Of a stretch of DNA of 64,000 bases, positions 13,401-25,571 are shown piece by piece. The stretch's first letter is position 1, and every line of letters starts with the position of its first letter. The translations under genes and the position numbers were made by a program. The notes under the pieces were generated by a model, which saw only the letters and a program-made list of their open reading frames with translations, searched no databases and was not told the origin of the DNA. This stretch comes from Straminergon stramineum. Taxonomy: Eukaryota > Streptophyta > Bryopsida > Hypnales > Calliergonaceae. The stretch is from assembly GCA_963920665.1 (NCBI GenBank), contig OY987268.1, forward strand, positions 17,734,501 to 17,798,500. Reading direction: 5' to 3'.

Positions 13401-14581
13401 GCTCTACAATCGAAATACATTGTTTAGATTTGAATAAGGAAGTTACAATCTAAAACCTAAGTAGAGAGTTCTTTCATATAATTTCTAACACATGAAGACA
13501 TTAGATGGGAGTACAAAAGAAGATGCACGATGTACAAAGATATGCAAGTGCGGCTGAAAAAGAAAATGAAAAATTGCGCTCAGATAATGAAAGATTATCT
13601 ACAATCATTGACACTGGGGATTGGAATAAAGACCGTATTTCTGACTTGGTGGCAGCGCAACAAGTCCTTTCTGCAGAACGAGTAGCTTTGACAAAACTTA
13701 TTGGTCGCCTACAACGACAACATCAACAAGCACTTGACCAACATGAACAACAAGAACATGAGATCAAACATCTTAAGGATCGACTTCTCTCAGAGGTGAA
13801 CATATCTCTTTTATCCCAAGTGGTCAACTTTGATGTTTATTCTAAATCTATTCGAAGAGCAAGGAGGTGAAGAGTATATGTCCTAATTACTTTCTGCACT
13901 AATAAGTTTATTAAATACTATGAAGGAGAGTACATAACATTGTTATCCATTTTCATGTGGGTTATAGAATAACTATTTTGAACGCAACAAACTTTTGATC
14001 AAGGGGGCTTCTAGCTTCAACACCTTAATGCGAGTCATGAAACATGATGTATGTGAATCCTAAATCCTAAATATATATGAGTACATATCAAGAGGTGAAG
14101 AATTTTAAGTCCATCTACAAGTCATTTATCTTCTATGAGTACTTATAAATCTCACATTGTACATGTAGATGTTGAAGAGGGAAAGCACAACTCCAGAAGT
14201 TGTGTATGAAGTAAACAATATGGCTATGGATCAGGTAAAAAAGAAAAATATTTTTTTTCTAAAATTCAATTTTTTGTAATTGGTTAATAGTAAATGGATG
14301 ATGGGTATGAAAGTTTAAGGTTATCTAATAGAAATTTGGAATTGTTTACACACTATGAGCAGGTGTCAGTATTTCCAGATGGAGAGCTTCATGTCAAGGC
14401 ACTCAAATCACGGAAAAAAGGGAGATGGTCAAATACAATACCAAATAGTAGCACTATAAGAACACCATCTGTATTGTCAAACAAACCATCTGGAACACCT
14501 CTTTTCCACACTCCAAGATCTCCTCTCAAGCCTAGAGCACCAAGTCCTCCACTATCCTATAACAAATATTCTTTCATATAA
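10483..14581 (+). CDS. Sfi1-type centrin-binding repeat protein, ten exons
   Basis: A phase-consistent GT-AG model joins 10483-10995, 11181-11312, 11427-11662, 11774-11827, 12196-12310, 12485-12624, 12882-13221, 13505-13795, 14169-14234 and 14363-14581, giving 702 codons including the stop. The N-terminus (about 170 residues) is disordered, with a proline run and Ser/Arg repeats. The middle carries helical repeats matching the Sfi1 consensus LLX3FX2W, such as ILRVAFMAW, LLHSMFYKW, LLNRCFQAW and VLKKCFKGW. A coiled coil (RYASAAEKENEKLRSDNERL onwards) and a Ser/Pro-rich tail follow. In yeast and algae such repeats bind centrin at spindle poles or basal bodies, so a role at the centriole or flagellar base is inferred. 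The start ATG is the first in an already open frame. Exon 4 borders are the least certain. Confidence 0.8.
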
Positions 14582-17429
14582 AAGAGAGTTACATTTATAT
14601 ATTGTATGATAAATTGGGATTGGGTTGGAAGATCAATATGTTTTTAGTAAATATTTAGGATCCTACAAGAGGTTAGGTTGGTTATCTGCCATGGTGAAGA
14701 ATTCACAAAATTTTGTGATAAATGGATTGGATTAGACCTCTATACATAAGAATTCATCGTTGTTGAATATAATTTTAGAAACATGTGTTTTTGTAGACAA
14801 ATTTTAATAGATATAATTTACCTATTTTTATATTAATAATAATGTCAAATGAAACATCAAGATGTTATGTTTGATGTTATTTTTAACATAAAAACAAGTA
14901 GATTTTTATTAAAATGCGTCAACCAAAACATGAGTTTTTTTTTATAGTAGTAGTTGCTTGCATTAGGAATTGTGTCCAAATTTGCTCTTTTAGAGTTGAA
15001 ACTTTACTCTTGGAGTATATGAATTGTCTTGTTGCTTAAAAACTGGAATCCATCAATTTATGGAAAAAATTCTATTCTAATCAATAAATTTATGTTGGTT
15101 GTGCCAAGCAATGAATTCCTTTGATGTAAAACACAAGTAGCTATGACAAAGACATTTGGTCTATAGAAGAGGTTTGGACTAACTAATTATTAAATCTAAT
15201 TGATGGTACTTGTTGTAGGTTGGTATTCCTATCACCAATTTGATAGTTGTATGCACAACTACATTTTTCTAATTATATTTAATATAAGTATTTTGAAGCA
15301 TAATTTCATAGTCAAATTCTTTTTGGCTTCGAAATGTGAGTGACTCTTTTTTCCTTTGAAAGTTGTTGATGCCATCATAAATGTAGAGGAAAAGTAAATT
15401 TATAATTTCAAGCTAGAGAGTTGGAAGAAACTATGTATAAACATGTCATCAAAATACTTACAAAAACCAAGCACAATTTTTGATAGGTTACAAATAAGTA
15501 GCAAATTTTAGCTCATATGTTAGTATATTTTTTGTAGTTGAGAAAAATATCCTTTGCTTTTAGTTTATGCTCACATGCATTAAGAACTCATATATAGAGC
15601 TGGTGATACATTAGAGATATCAATAAGGTAGTGGAAACATGTAATGAGGGTGGTGTGAGTAACATAGAGGACAACAAAACTGAAAACGTGAGGCAAAATG
15701 GTGAATGTAAGAAACACTTGTAATACTTTTTGTCACATGTTGTATATTGATTTGTTTTTTGGCCATAACTTTTGCATTGTGACTCAAAAAGACTCAAGAT
15801 TCATAGCTAAGGTACTCATGACAATTATAATCTTGGCAAAGTGTTTTTCATTTTTCAAAAATGTTTTATTATCTAGAAATTGCCCTTGATTAAATGTTAC
15901 AGTTGTCAATTTCAGAGTGGGGGTATTACTATTTCTATCCCCCACAAACAAATTTGGAGTTGAAATTTGGAGGAATGGTCTTCTAGTAGACTAGTAGTTA
16001 TTGCTTAAAGGAATTTCAAAAATAATTAATTCTATGTTGTATAAAAGTCTACAATGAGCTTCTTCTTGCTTGTCTTTTGAAACATGTAAAATATTTTTCT
16101 GTTTTTTTTTTTGGTAAATGACCATCTCTATAGTGTTGTTACAAATGATCAATTTAATAGTCATTTCTAATTCTTTCCCCACTTTTTACAAATTAAAAAC
16201 ATCAAAATACCTATTTTCTTCAGATTTTGCACTCTCTAATTAGTTCTCCTACTTGGTAAATTTTTCTATGATTTATCTTCTTAGACTACAAACTCCTTAA
16301 AGGTGTATACATTGGCCATACTTTGGAAAATTTTAAGAACTTACATCAAACTCAAGATTCTTAATTTATATCAATGTTATAAGGGAAGTTACCTTAGTAT
16401 TAGAAGATAGGAAGTTGTCATAAACAAAATGAAGAGCTTGTGGAGATGCCTAGTAGAAGTCACTCAATTGCTAGCAATTAGAATTCAATTTTAAGGTAGG
16501 ATGCTCTAAAAGAGACCTCCAACACACCTGTACAAATTTCTTTCTTCAATGTATCAAAATAATACATTTTAGGAGGGGGGGGGGGGGAGGGGGCGCTTTT
16601 AGTGATTACTACATTTCAACTTCAATTTTTTTTAACTAATTCTACAAAGGTCCAAAAAATATGAAACAACTTTCATTGGTTACATGCCAATTCCAATTTT
16701 CTTCCTATTAAAATTTATTGAATTTTTTTCAAAGTGTTTAGTTTCCCCCCAAATGCAATCAACTCTAAAAAAAACTACTTCAAGAATAGATTACCTTACT
16801 CAAACTCCTTGACCTTGACGCCCTTGTGTATGCAACTCTTATAGCAGAGGAAATGACATTCAATACCAATGTAATATGAGTCCTTAGAATAATGTTGAAG
16901 CTTCTAACAATTCAAGAAAATAATAATCTTTATTAAGAGTTAAGAAAGTTTGGTCATGTCATCCTTTCAAAGTTGCATTCTTGCTAGATATATGTATTTC
17001 CTTAGATTAAGTTAAATGGGACACTCCTAAACCAATGGTTTTTTATACTATTGATTTTTGCCAAAAGTTGAAATTTTAGGAAGTTTTTTCTTAGAATTCA
17101 TATTTTGACTCAAAAGACTATAATTTTGTTGCCAATAAAAGAATGATAATCATTAAATTATAAATAAAATCATCAAAATTGGATGAGTGATATACAATAT
17201 GTAGATATAATGGAATTTCTATCCAAAAATGTCTACATGGTGGATTTTTTTGTTTCCATTTTAGAGAAAATATTAAAATCCATAAAGATAACATTTTTAA
17301 AGACTGTTATCAGTGAGCCTCTATGAATAAAATATCTTACCTTAACATGGTTTGTTTAAAATAATACACAAGAAAAACAAAGAGACGCTTAGGTTATTGT
17401 AATAGCTCACGAACCATGGTTTCAAATTT
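14582..17429. other. AT-rich intergenic DNA, no gene seen
   Basis: Low-complexity AT-rich sequence without supported genes. A long G tract at 16575-16593 is listed separately. The left end of a large interrupted repeat begins somewhere near 17.4 kb, and I could not place it exactly. Confidence 0.4.
16572..16593 (+). repeat. G13-A-G5 homopolymer tract
   Basis: Thirteen consecutive G residues (16575-16587), one A, then five G, in otherwise AT-rich DNA. It could fold as a G-quadruplex or could partly be an assembly length artefact. Confidence 0.8.
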
Positions 17430-17663
17430 TAAACAAAATCTTGGATACTTTTAAATGAATGATTATGATTTTTTTTATTCAAGGTTTTGTGCACTGGGAT
17501 CCATTGCAAATCTTGATTTTCTAGTGTTGAGAGTTCATGGAAATGAGCCTCAAATACACTAGATCTTGGAGCAAAAATCACATTAGAAATTGATTTAAAA
17601 TTTTTTATTGTAGATTTTGAAAAGCTGTAAATTGATTGGAGTTATGCATGTTATGTCCTTTAA

Positions 17664-18574
17664 CCCCTGAAAGACCAAGGGCTTTTTTCAGCAGAAAAAA
17701 ACACTCAAAACTGCCAATTCTATAGCAAAGAGTAAAAAAATTGAAAATAGTTTTTTTTAGCACATCTAACTGTAGGATCTTACACCTAACTAGTTTGAGA
17801 ATGTGTGGGAAAAATTTCAGAAATTTTGACTGCACAAATTGCAAGACATTTGTGTTTAAACTTTAAAGTGAAAAACAAGTTTTTCTACACATTTCGGGAT
17901 TAGATTATTTGAATTCAAACCTTCTTAACTTTAGATTTTTTGCACTTCAGAGTTTTGAGCTTTAAATCTTTATAGTGGAGAATTGAGTTGGGAGTCTAGA
18001 AGAAAAAATAAAATAAAAGTAATGTTTATTCTTATTAAATAGAAGTGAGTATAAGATAGAAGGAAAATCTAAATTATTCATATCTCTAAGATGGAATTAA
18101 AATGCACTAATCCCAATGGTGGGTTTTTTCTAACAAAAAAATAAAACCTCGTGGACCTTTTGTTTTTGAAAAATTACAGAAATTGCATTCTAAAATAAAT
18201 CCTACAAGTTATTTCTTCAAAAAGATGCTCTAATTGCCGAAAAACAAGATTGTCCATAACTTTCTCATAACAAATTCAAAATAGAATGAATCAAAGCTTT
18301 CCATGTAGACAAAATATAATCTATAAGGGGGGAAAAATTTTAAATTAAAATTAAAATTTTTTGATCTTTTTTGTTGTCCCCTCTCCCTTGTTTTGAGCTT
18401 ATTTGGACGTAACTTTGGTTTCTAGGCATCGAATGGAAAAAATTAAATTCCCATGAAGCTAATCAATTTTTCTATCTTCATAAAAAGTTTCAAAAAATCA
18501 AGACAAAAATTGAGACCATAGGTACCTACCCAAAATCCCATTTGTTCCTTGAAGGGACAATGGTCCTTTACTAG
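17664..18574 (+). mobile_element. TTAA-flanked non-autonomous element A, 911 bp
   Basis: The termini are CCCCTGAAAGACC on the left and the complement of CTAGTAAAGGACC on the right, with TTAA on both sides (17660-17663 and 18575-18578). It is homologous in inverted orientation to element B (19326-20284) and to elements C, D and F. The relative at 6741-7378 has CCCTATAACTTC where this insertion sits between CCTTTAA and GTTC, which gives a paralogous empty site. No transposase is encoded. Confidence 0.75.
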
Positions 18575-18578
18575 TTAA

Positions 18579-18728
18579 GTTCTAATTTTGTTAGTGACCA
18601 ATTTTTTAGGTTTGATATGTGAAAAGAGGATTAAAAGACTTCAAATCACTTTCATAATTTTAACACCCTCATGATCAAACATTAGTCTTTTAATCCATAA
18701 GTGATATTGTTGTGTTTTCTTTTCCCAT
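18579..18728 (-). repeat. Internal remnant of the split TTAA element
   Basis: This piece, stranded between elements A and H, aligns on the minus strand to about 6865-7010 of the intact relative, including a block around TAACAATATCACTTA and TTTGATCATGA. Confidence 0.65.
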
Positions 18729-19325
18729 GTAATCTCCATGTCTTCTTACTTTGGCTTTCTGGTGCCAAATTGCACTAGAAAAAAAGAATTTGGCTAAAAA
18801 ATGGCAAAATGGCAAAAAACAATGAAGTTTTTTACTAGAAAATTTTGTATTGAAGCAAATAATTCTCAATTAGGAAATTACCTTTTAGTATAATAAGTTC
18901 GAATCAAAGGAGGCTTATCAATGGGAATTTTATATCAATAGAAAATTGATATTTGACTTTTGGTTCCAATTAGGGTTCTATTTCCAACTCAATTGCTCAA
19001 TAATCCCAAATAAACATAATCTCCCAACTTGGAAAATATCAACAATCACCACTACAACTACACTTCAAACTCCAATTGAGATTTGCAACTTAAATCCAAC
19101 CAACTTCACACGCAACAATTGGGATTCATATTTCATGATTTTCAACTAACTCACAACTAGATTACTTAACCCTAGAAGGGCTTAAAAGCCCTTTGTGGCT
19201 GTATAGTATATTATACATTTGGTGGTATTTGATCAAGAAAACATTGACCAAATACTTTTTAGTACAAAATAAATTAATGATCATAATAGTATGTAAATAG
19301 AAATGTATCATAACTCATGTATTAA

Positions 19326-19451
19326 CCTCTAAAGGACCATTTGTACCCTTAGGGGACAAATTGGGTCTGGGTAGGTTCCTATTGTCTCAATTTTTAGTGA
19401 TATTTTTTTGGAATTTTTTTGAGGTTGTGTATTTTCGCAAGAGATTCGTGA

Positions 19452-19483
<32 letters not shown>

Positions 19484-20284
19484 TTATTTTATTTTTTATT
19501 TTAATCGATGACTGGGAACAAAAATTATAGTATAATAAGCAAAAATGGAGTTCAACAGTCAACACAAAAAAATATAAAAATGTCAAAATAAATTTTTTTT
19601 CAAATTTATTCTCAAAGATTATATTTTTGTCTACATGTGAAGCTTTGTTTCATTCAATTTGAACTAATAATGAGAAAGTTATGGACAATCTTAGTTTTTT
19701 GGGCAATCTAAGCATCTTTTTGAAAAAATAACTTGTGGATTTTATTTTTGAATGCAATTTTTAGAATTATTCTAAAAAAAATTCTAGTCAAGGTTAGATT
19801 CTCTTGCTAGAATAATCTCACTATTGGGATTATTGTGATTCAATTCTATCTAAAACTATTAACAATTTAGTTTTTTCTTCAATTTTGGACCCACCTCTTC
19901 TAAACATTTTTTTAACGAGTGAAAATGAAGTGCTTTTTTCCAATTTTTTTTATAGATTCTCAACTCAACTACTTAACATAAATAAGTAGAAAATCAAAAT
20001 TCGTAATGCAAAAAAATTGAACTAAAAAGATTCAAAGTCAAAAAATCTAGTCAAGCAAGGTGCAAACTGCAAAAGAACTTGTTTTCTTCACTTTAAATGC
20101 ATACATCTTACAATTTGCATGGTCAAAGTTTCTGAAATTTCTTCCATGTATTCATATACTCTTCAAGTATAAGATCTTATGGTTGGATATGCAAAAAAAA
20201 CAATTTTTATGTTCTCTCTCTTTGCAATAGAAATGACAATTTTGAGTGTTTTTTGATAGGAAAATCACCTTGGTCCTTTAGGGG
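19326..20284 (-). mobile_element. TTAA-flanked non-autonomous element B, 959 bp
   Basis: The ends are CCTCTAAAGGACC and the complement of CCCCTAAAGGACC, flanked by TTAA at 19322-19325 and 20285-20288. Its sequence is an inverted copy of element A: both have an ACACTCAAAA-type block about 35 bp from one terminus. It is nested inside the 18737-21197 element and carries a TA microsatellite. Confidence 0.75.
19452..19476. repeat. (TA)n microsatellite
   Basis: About twelve uninterrupted TA units inside element B. Confidence 0.95.
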
Positions 20285-21340
20285 TTAAACCACAATTGAA
20301 GAGTTTTAAAGCTAAATATGGGTTGTATAGAGGGACCTCAAGGGCCTTCCAAGGGTTCAACAATCACCACTTTTATAACACAACAATAAGCATCAATTAA
20401 GCATGTAATTCTCATCATATTAATTCCAAATTGGACAACAAATCACCACTATACTTTCACAGTTTATTTAAAATTAAGCCCATCACCTCACAACATCTCA
20501 CCAACTTGGATACACCATCTCTCACTCCAAATAACACTTTAATTATTCAAAATCCATCACCAAACTCCACACCATAATTATATTCAAGAATACTTCCACT
20601 ATCTCCTTCTCACTCCATCACTATCACTTTACAAACAAAAGAAAATACAAAGCCCAACTCAAGGTTGGGACACACACTTAGTTCTCTCAAAGTGGGTGGC
20701 AACAAAATGAAATCCCATCAACTTAATAGAAAATACCCGAGTAGTTACCAAAATTGAAACCTAACTAGAACCTAAATTATCAACCCATCGACTCTAACTC
20801 AACACTTTGGACTTTCCTAATTGGTACACCTACCACCTTGCCATCCCTAATTTGACAAGAAAAATGCCACAAAGGCAACCTCCAAATGACCAAATAACAT
20901 CTCAAATTGCCAATTTGGACACAAATCTAATAATCAACCTACCAAGATGAGAAAAGTCAAAAAACATAAAAAAAACCCAATAATAAAATCCATTTGATAG
21001 TTCTACACTTTGAATAAAAAAATCGTAGATGAAATCACCAAATTGTGGATGAAAATAGAATTATGGACATGTGATATGTGCTAATGTAATATTTCTATCC
21101 AATATGTGGATGATTGTTGAAATTCAAAGCTCCATTGTAATTGTCACTTTATGTTGCCACTTTGGTACTTCATAAAAAATTGAAGAAATAAGCCATGGTA
21201 ATCTCTACCATATCTAGTTTGATTTTGTTCTAGTTACAATTCCCCCCAAATGGATCAAACTTATCAAACTATTGACTTTTTGCTTAATTAAAAGCAAATC
21301 CCAAGAAGCTCAAAAAAAGCCTAAGGCATTTAGGGGTTAA

Positions 21341-21581
21341 GATTTCTTTCCAATCTTAATACTTAAACGTCAACACAGACGTTTTGTGTCCGATAGATGA
21401 CAAAGAATCTCTCTATGTAGGACAGCACTGTGACTATTCATCCTCGAAATTTTGTGAGAAAAGTGTAGGTCTTCTACAATAGTATGACTTCCAATGAATA
21501 TTTTTGGATTTTAGAAAATAGATGATGTCACACGGTTCCAAAAGGGAGTATTTCCACGGCCACCAGTCCGTCCTTTAAGGG
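21341..21581 (+). mobile_element. Short TTAA-type element fragment, about 240 bp
   Basis: The right end reads GTCCGTCCTTTAAGGG followed by TTAA (21582-21585). The body shares a block with the minus strand of 25184-25571: ATGACAAAGAATC-CTCTAT, then AACTATTCATCCT. The left end abuts the TTAA of the larger repeat at 21337-21340, so its own left terminus is unclear. It lies about 290 bp upstream of the TATA box of the dehydrogenase gene. Confidence 0.55.
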
Positions 21582-21868
21582 TTAAAAATTTCCAGGGAGT
21601 CATGTGATCCCGTACTGTGGTCCTACGTGACGGAATTGTTGCCGTAAGTCCATGTACGGATTCGGAGAGACCTCCCAAGTCCCAACGCAGATTAGAGAGC
21701 AATGAGCTCACTCATTTGCCCGAATGGCAGAAGATGGAATCTTAGGAAGGTTACTAAGAAGGACCACACTTTGGGATTGGAATTCAGCTATCGACAGGCT
21801 ACTCAAATCAGGACGAAAGGTGGTAAGTTGCTTGGGTGCCAAATCAATTTTAGGCTTTCTCTACTTGC

Positions 21869-21876
21869 TATAAAGG
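21869..21876 (+). promoter_or_regulatory. Candidate TATA box of the SDR gene
   Basis: TATAAAGG stands in a more GC-balanced region about 560 bp upstream of the ATG at 22439. This would imply a long or spliced 5' leader. It is the best TATA match in the interval, but transcript data would be needed to confirm it. Confidence 0.4.
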
Positions 21877-22438
21877 AAAAATCAGCTCAGCTTCAATCAG
21901 AGTGACAGTGCACGAGGAGCATTCTGGGAGTTCAGTTACAATTTCACGGAATTCATTGCAGGGGACGACGGAAGGTCGCTGATCGATCGTGCTACTGATA
22001 CCATTTCAATTACCATTGTCTCAGATCTCACGTTAGGGTTTGCGTTTTGAGTCCTGGTGCCTTTCTTTTGAAAAATTGGTTTTCGGGATTCGAGAGCCGA
22101 GAATGGTAGAAATTTGTTTCGGGAATGGTTGGTAGGAATGTTTGGTTGTTTCGGGATTCGCAGTGTGAGTAGTCGGCGATTTGACTCCAGAGTGAGGGAA
22201 ATGGTAGAGAGATGGGTCGTTTGCTGGACCATAATGATGTAGTGTGCTGTCATTCACCAATTTTCAGATGGTGTTCTGCATTGCTTCAGTTTCTACACCA
22301 TTGTCGTATTCCTGATTAGTAGAGTTTAGAGAGTAAAGCCTATTAAGTTTCCTTGTGGTGACTTCCTTGCGGTTGGGATCTACAGGTTGAAGGAAGCCAT
22401 AATTTGGGGGCTAGCTGCTGGACGTATTTCAATTTGCA

Positions 22439-24687
22439 ATGGAGTCTTCCCTGTAAGCTGACCTCAACAAAAAAACTGTGCTGTGAGGATGATATTGTTG
22501 TCTTGGCGATGTAGTCGCACCAGAGCGAATTATTTAGTTTATATGTCGGTAGAATTCTATACCTGAGGGTAGAAGAAACATCGGATAGAACCTGGTAACT
22601 GTTTTCAAAGAGCTAAAGGGATTTTGGAAGGATGTGCACGCCGTTGACATTGCAGCATATTTAGCGTTTGAAAACGCTAATTTCCAGGCTATTTGACTAC
22701 ATTGCAGGATGCGTTTCGTTGTACTTAATTTCTGTTACAGGATTAGTAAGGGACTCCAGGGCATTCTAACAGAAGGGCGAGAGAATATTCCATAAACTGA
22801 GATCATTTCTTAACAACCCGTAAATTTTCTCGGAAGTTGGTGCATACAGAAGTTCTTTACAGATTGTCTTGGTGGATGCAGATGGTGGTCAAAAGAGACA
22901 GTTGCGGTGGTAACTGGTGCCAATAGGGGCATCGGCCACGAGACCGTGCGGCAGCTTGCAAGTAAAGGCATCACAGTCATCCTGGCTAGTCGTGATGAAA
23001 AGAGTGGCCGTGCTGCTATGGAAGAGCTCCACAGCAAAGGCCTGAAGACTGTGGATACCCATGCCTTGGATATTGGAAATCCTGATTCCGTGACAGGGTT
23101 CGCCAAGTGGCTGAAGAGCACATACGGTGGCCTTGATATTCTGGTAATCAGGTTCTCTTGTGAAATTGAAAGCTCATTCCATGTTGTTGCAATTCTGAAA
23201 TGGTGAATTGAGTCGTCTCATCTAGGGACTTATATCCCGAAATTCTTTTGTTTTAGGAAATTTTCTGGATTTTTGAGAACCTTCTTGAAGTTTGGGTAGA
23301 TGAACACTGTCTCAGTTCTGAAACTGGTGGGGTGCAGGTAAACAATGCCGCTGTGGGAAATCTCGGCGCATTTTCTGCAGAGCTTGCAATTCGGGATGTC
23401 AAGATCAATTACGAAGGAACCAAGAATGTGACGGAAACACTGCTGCCGTTGATGAAGCACTCGGATGCAGGCGCACGGATTGTGTTTCTGAGCTCGTTTC
23501 TCGGGCAGCTTGTTGTAAGTGGACCTCAGGATGTGTGTGTAAGTTTTGTGTACGCTTTGCCAACAGAATGTGAATGATACTGGTCATCACTGACTACACC
23601 ATTTATTCTTGTTAACATATCTCGCTAAAACACGTTAAATGTTTTAAATCGGAGTCCTGTTTTTTCCCTGGCGACTTTGTAGAATCTCTTTAATTGGAAT
23701 ACACTGATTCATCCTCCTAATGCATGAGACACTACACTGATTTTTCCTATAATAGTCACGGGGGGAAATTAGCGTCACCTGGAAAATTAGCGTCGCCACA
23801 AAATTTTATTCTTTGGGAATTGGTATGATACAGTATTCATCCTGCATCAATTCAAAATAGTGTGACTTTGGCAGATTAGTGTCACATGCACTACTACTTT
23901 AATTTAGTGTACTTTACCTAAGTTACACTGTTTCTCTTATGTTTAAATCAGTTAAGGCTGAAATATTACTGTATTGTACTAACTTCGCCCCCAAATCAAT
24001 TGAGGAGAAACTATTTTTCGCCCTCCCTAATAGGATTGTAGTAGTGCATCATGGGTAAGAGAATAGGTTTTGAGGTAGAAGCTATAGCCTAAGTAACGTG
24101 CTTATAGCCAGCGACACTAAATATAGATTATACAATGTTTCGATCGACATTCTAATTCAACCATTTTTTACTGTTCCACCCATTCCTTACATGCTGTGTT
24201 GTACACCATTCCTTTTGCTGCTCCCATCCATCTGATCTTTTTATTCATTCTTCATCCCCAGTACCTCGAAGACGAAGCGTTGAGGGAGCAGCTAACTGAC
24301 CCCAACAACTTCACTGAAGCCACGCTTGATTCCATCGCGGAGCAATACTACGCAGCATGTAAAGCCGGTCCCGAAGAAGCTGAAAAATTCACGCCAAACT
24401 CGTACCAGATGTCGAAGATCCTGATCACGGCCTATTCGCGTCTCCTGGCCAAGCGCCTGGCGAGCCGACCGGAGGGAGAAAAGGTTTACGTGAATTGCGC
24501 AGACCCTGGAGTGGTGTTGACGGATAGTTACAAGCCCGAGTATGGGCCTGCTCTTCCAGTCGACCAAGGGGCTGATACTCCTGTTTGGTTGGCCCTTCAC
24601 CCCAAGGGAGGGCCCTCAGGAGGGTTCTTCTTAGTCAGAAAGGAGAGCAGCTTTGTGGGTACGAAGTTCGCCACAGTGGAGGTATAG
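22439..24687 (+). CDS. Short-chain dehydrogenase/reductase (carbonyl reductase type), four exons
   Basis: Exons 22439-22452, 22882-23143, 23338-23514 and 24262-24687 join in phase into 293 codons (292 residues). The first coding exon is only 14 nt (MESSL), and joining it yields the usual WWSKETVAVVTGANRGIG opening of plant enzymes of this group. Seen features are the TGxxxGxG cofactor loop, ILVNNAAVG (NNAG-type block), a serine in IVFLSS, and the catalytic YxxxK as YQMSK. The C-terminus ends FATVEV. The family uses NAD(P)(H) to reduce carbonyl groups of small molecules; salutaridine reductase and menthone reductase are relatives. The substrate here is unknown. All splice sites are GT-AG, and there is no damage. 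It is probably cytosolic because no targeting peptide is seen. Confidence 0.92.
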
Positions 24688-25179
24688 GACGGCCGGCACA
24701 TCCGGCTTAAAAAACACGAAGGAATGGCATCATAATCTTACACTAGAAGTTGATATCACAATGTACTCTACGTACAGTATACTCTCTCGTTGAGCTTTTA
24801 TTGCAGGTTGAAGAAGTTAGTCGTTCATATCTGGCTTTATTGTCAATCCTTTTTGTTAGTGATTTGTATAAAGGTAAAGTCTTTTCCTCAAGTCGGAGTC
24901 TCGGACTTCGTACCATCGTGTTCTAAAGAGAACTCGGAGGATTGCTATGTGGTTTGTATAGTAAAGAAATATAAAAGGATGACCTGGCTGGTGGTTGGGG
25001 GAATTCAAAATGCCGTGATAATGTTGTCAGTGTATAAATATCTGTGATGGACTTTTGTCTTACCTTGTGTTTCAATCGATCGAGTTGTTTTCGCTTGCTG
25101 AATAGTTGAAAGTGTGCGTGATTGAATGTTTGAGTAGTTTAATATCCTAAATCCTGATTTATTATGACGTGGAACTTCC
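24688..25179. other. 3' flank of the SDR gene
   Basis: Probably 3' UTR followed by unique DNA. Small open frames here show no family resemblance. Confidence 0.4.
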
Positions 25180-25183
25180 TTAA

Positions 25184-25571
25184 CCCTTAAAGGATGCAGC
25201 CCCCATGATCATGGTAGTCACCAAAACTACTCCAATTATTGGACCAATAGGTGCATTCTTTGTTTCTATAGTGATGTCATCTGTCAAGCACTTTTTGGCC
25301 TCAACATCATTTGTGGGTTAAACTTTAAAGAACAAGCCTAGTGTGAGTAGAAATCATCCTTAAAGAATGAACATGGTGTCCATGGAAATCATCCCTTTTG
25401 GTACCGCATAAGTCATTGATTTAAAAAAATGCAAAAATACTTATTAGAAGTTAAACTGCTATCCACGACCTTCCCTTTTTACACCCAATTTTAAGGATGA
25501 ATAGTTGCACTTTTGTCTTATATAGAGGGATTCTTTGTCATTCATCAAACAAAAAACAATTGCAATGTCTT
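25184..25571 (-). mobile_element. Relative of the 21.3-21.6 kb TTAA element
   Basis: The left end is TTAA (25180-25183) followed by CCCTTAAAGGATG, matching the terminal CCCTTAAAGGACG of the 21341-21581 fragment on its minus strand. A shared internal block lies at about 25495-25560. The right side runs directly into the TTAA at 25572-25575 that starts element D, so the second terminus is not clearly defined. Confidence 0.5.

Larger units (their letters stand above)
18737..21197. mobile_element. 2.46-kb element with 8-bp target duplication (hAT-like size)
   Basis: The flanks carry GTAATCTC at 18729-18736 and 21198-21205. The ends are imperfect inverted repeats, CATGTCTTCTTACTT and CATGGCTTATTTCTT, agreeing at 12 of 15 positions. 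The insertion interrupts the larger TTAA repeat, whose sequence resumes on each side. Element B lies inside it. No ORF of note is present. An 8-bp duplication suggests the hAT superfamily, but the first five bases do not fit the usual hAT consensus well, so the class is tentative. Confidence 0.6.
17430..21336 (-). mobile_element. Second copy of the 6.7-kb TTAA element, split by three insertions
   Basis: Read on the minus strand from its end at 21336 (TTAA at 21337-21340), this repeat starts with CCCCTAAATGCC. It matches the 6741-7378 element block by block at 21336-21206, 18728-18579 and 17659 to about 17430. The gaps in the match are exactly the inserted elements 18737-21197 and 17664-18574. 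The far (left) terminus could not be found, so that coordinate is approximate. The alignment with the uninterrupted relative is the main evidence for the order of insertions. Confidence 0.65.

Noticed and set aside
24790..25047. A small gene after the SDR stop codon
   Set aside because: An 85-codon frame without homology, most likely 3' UTR or flank.
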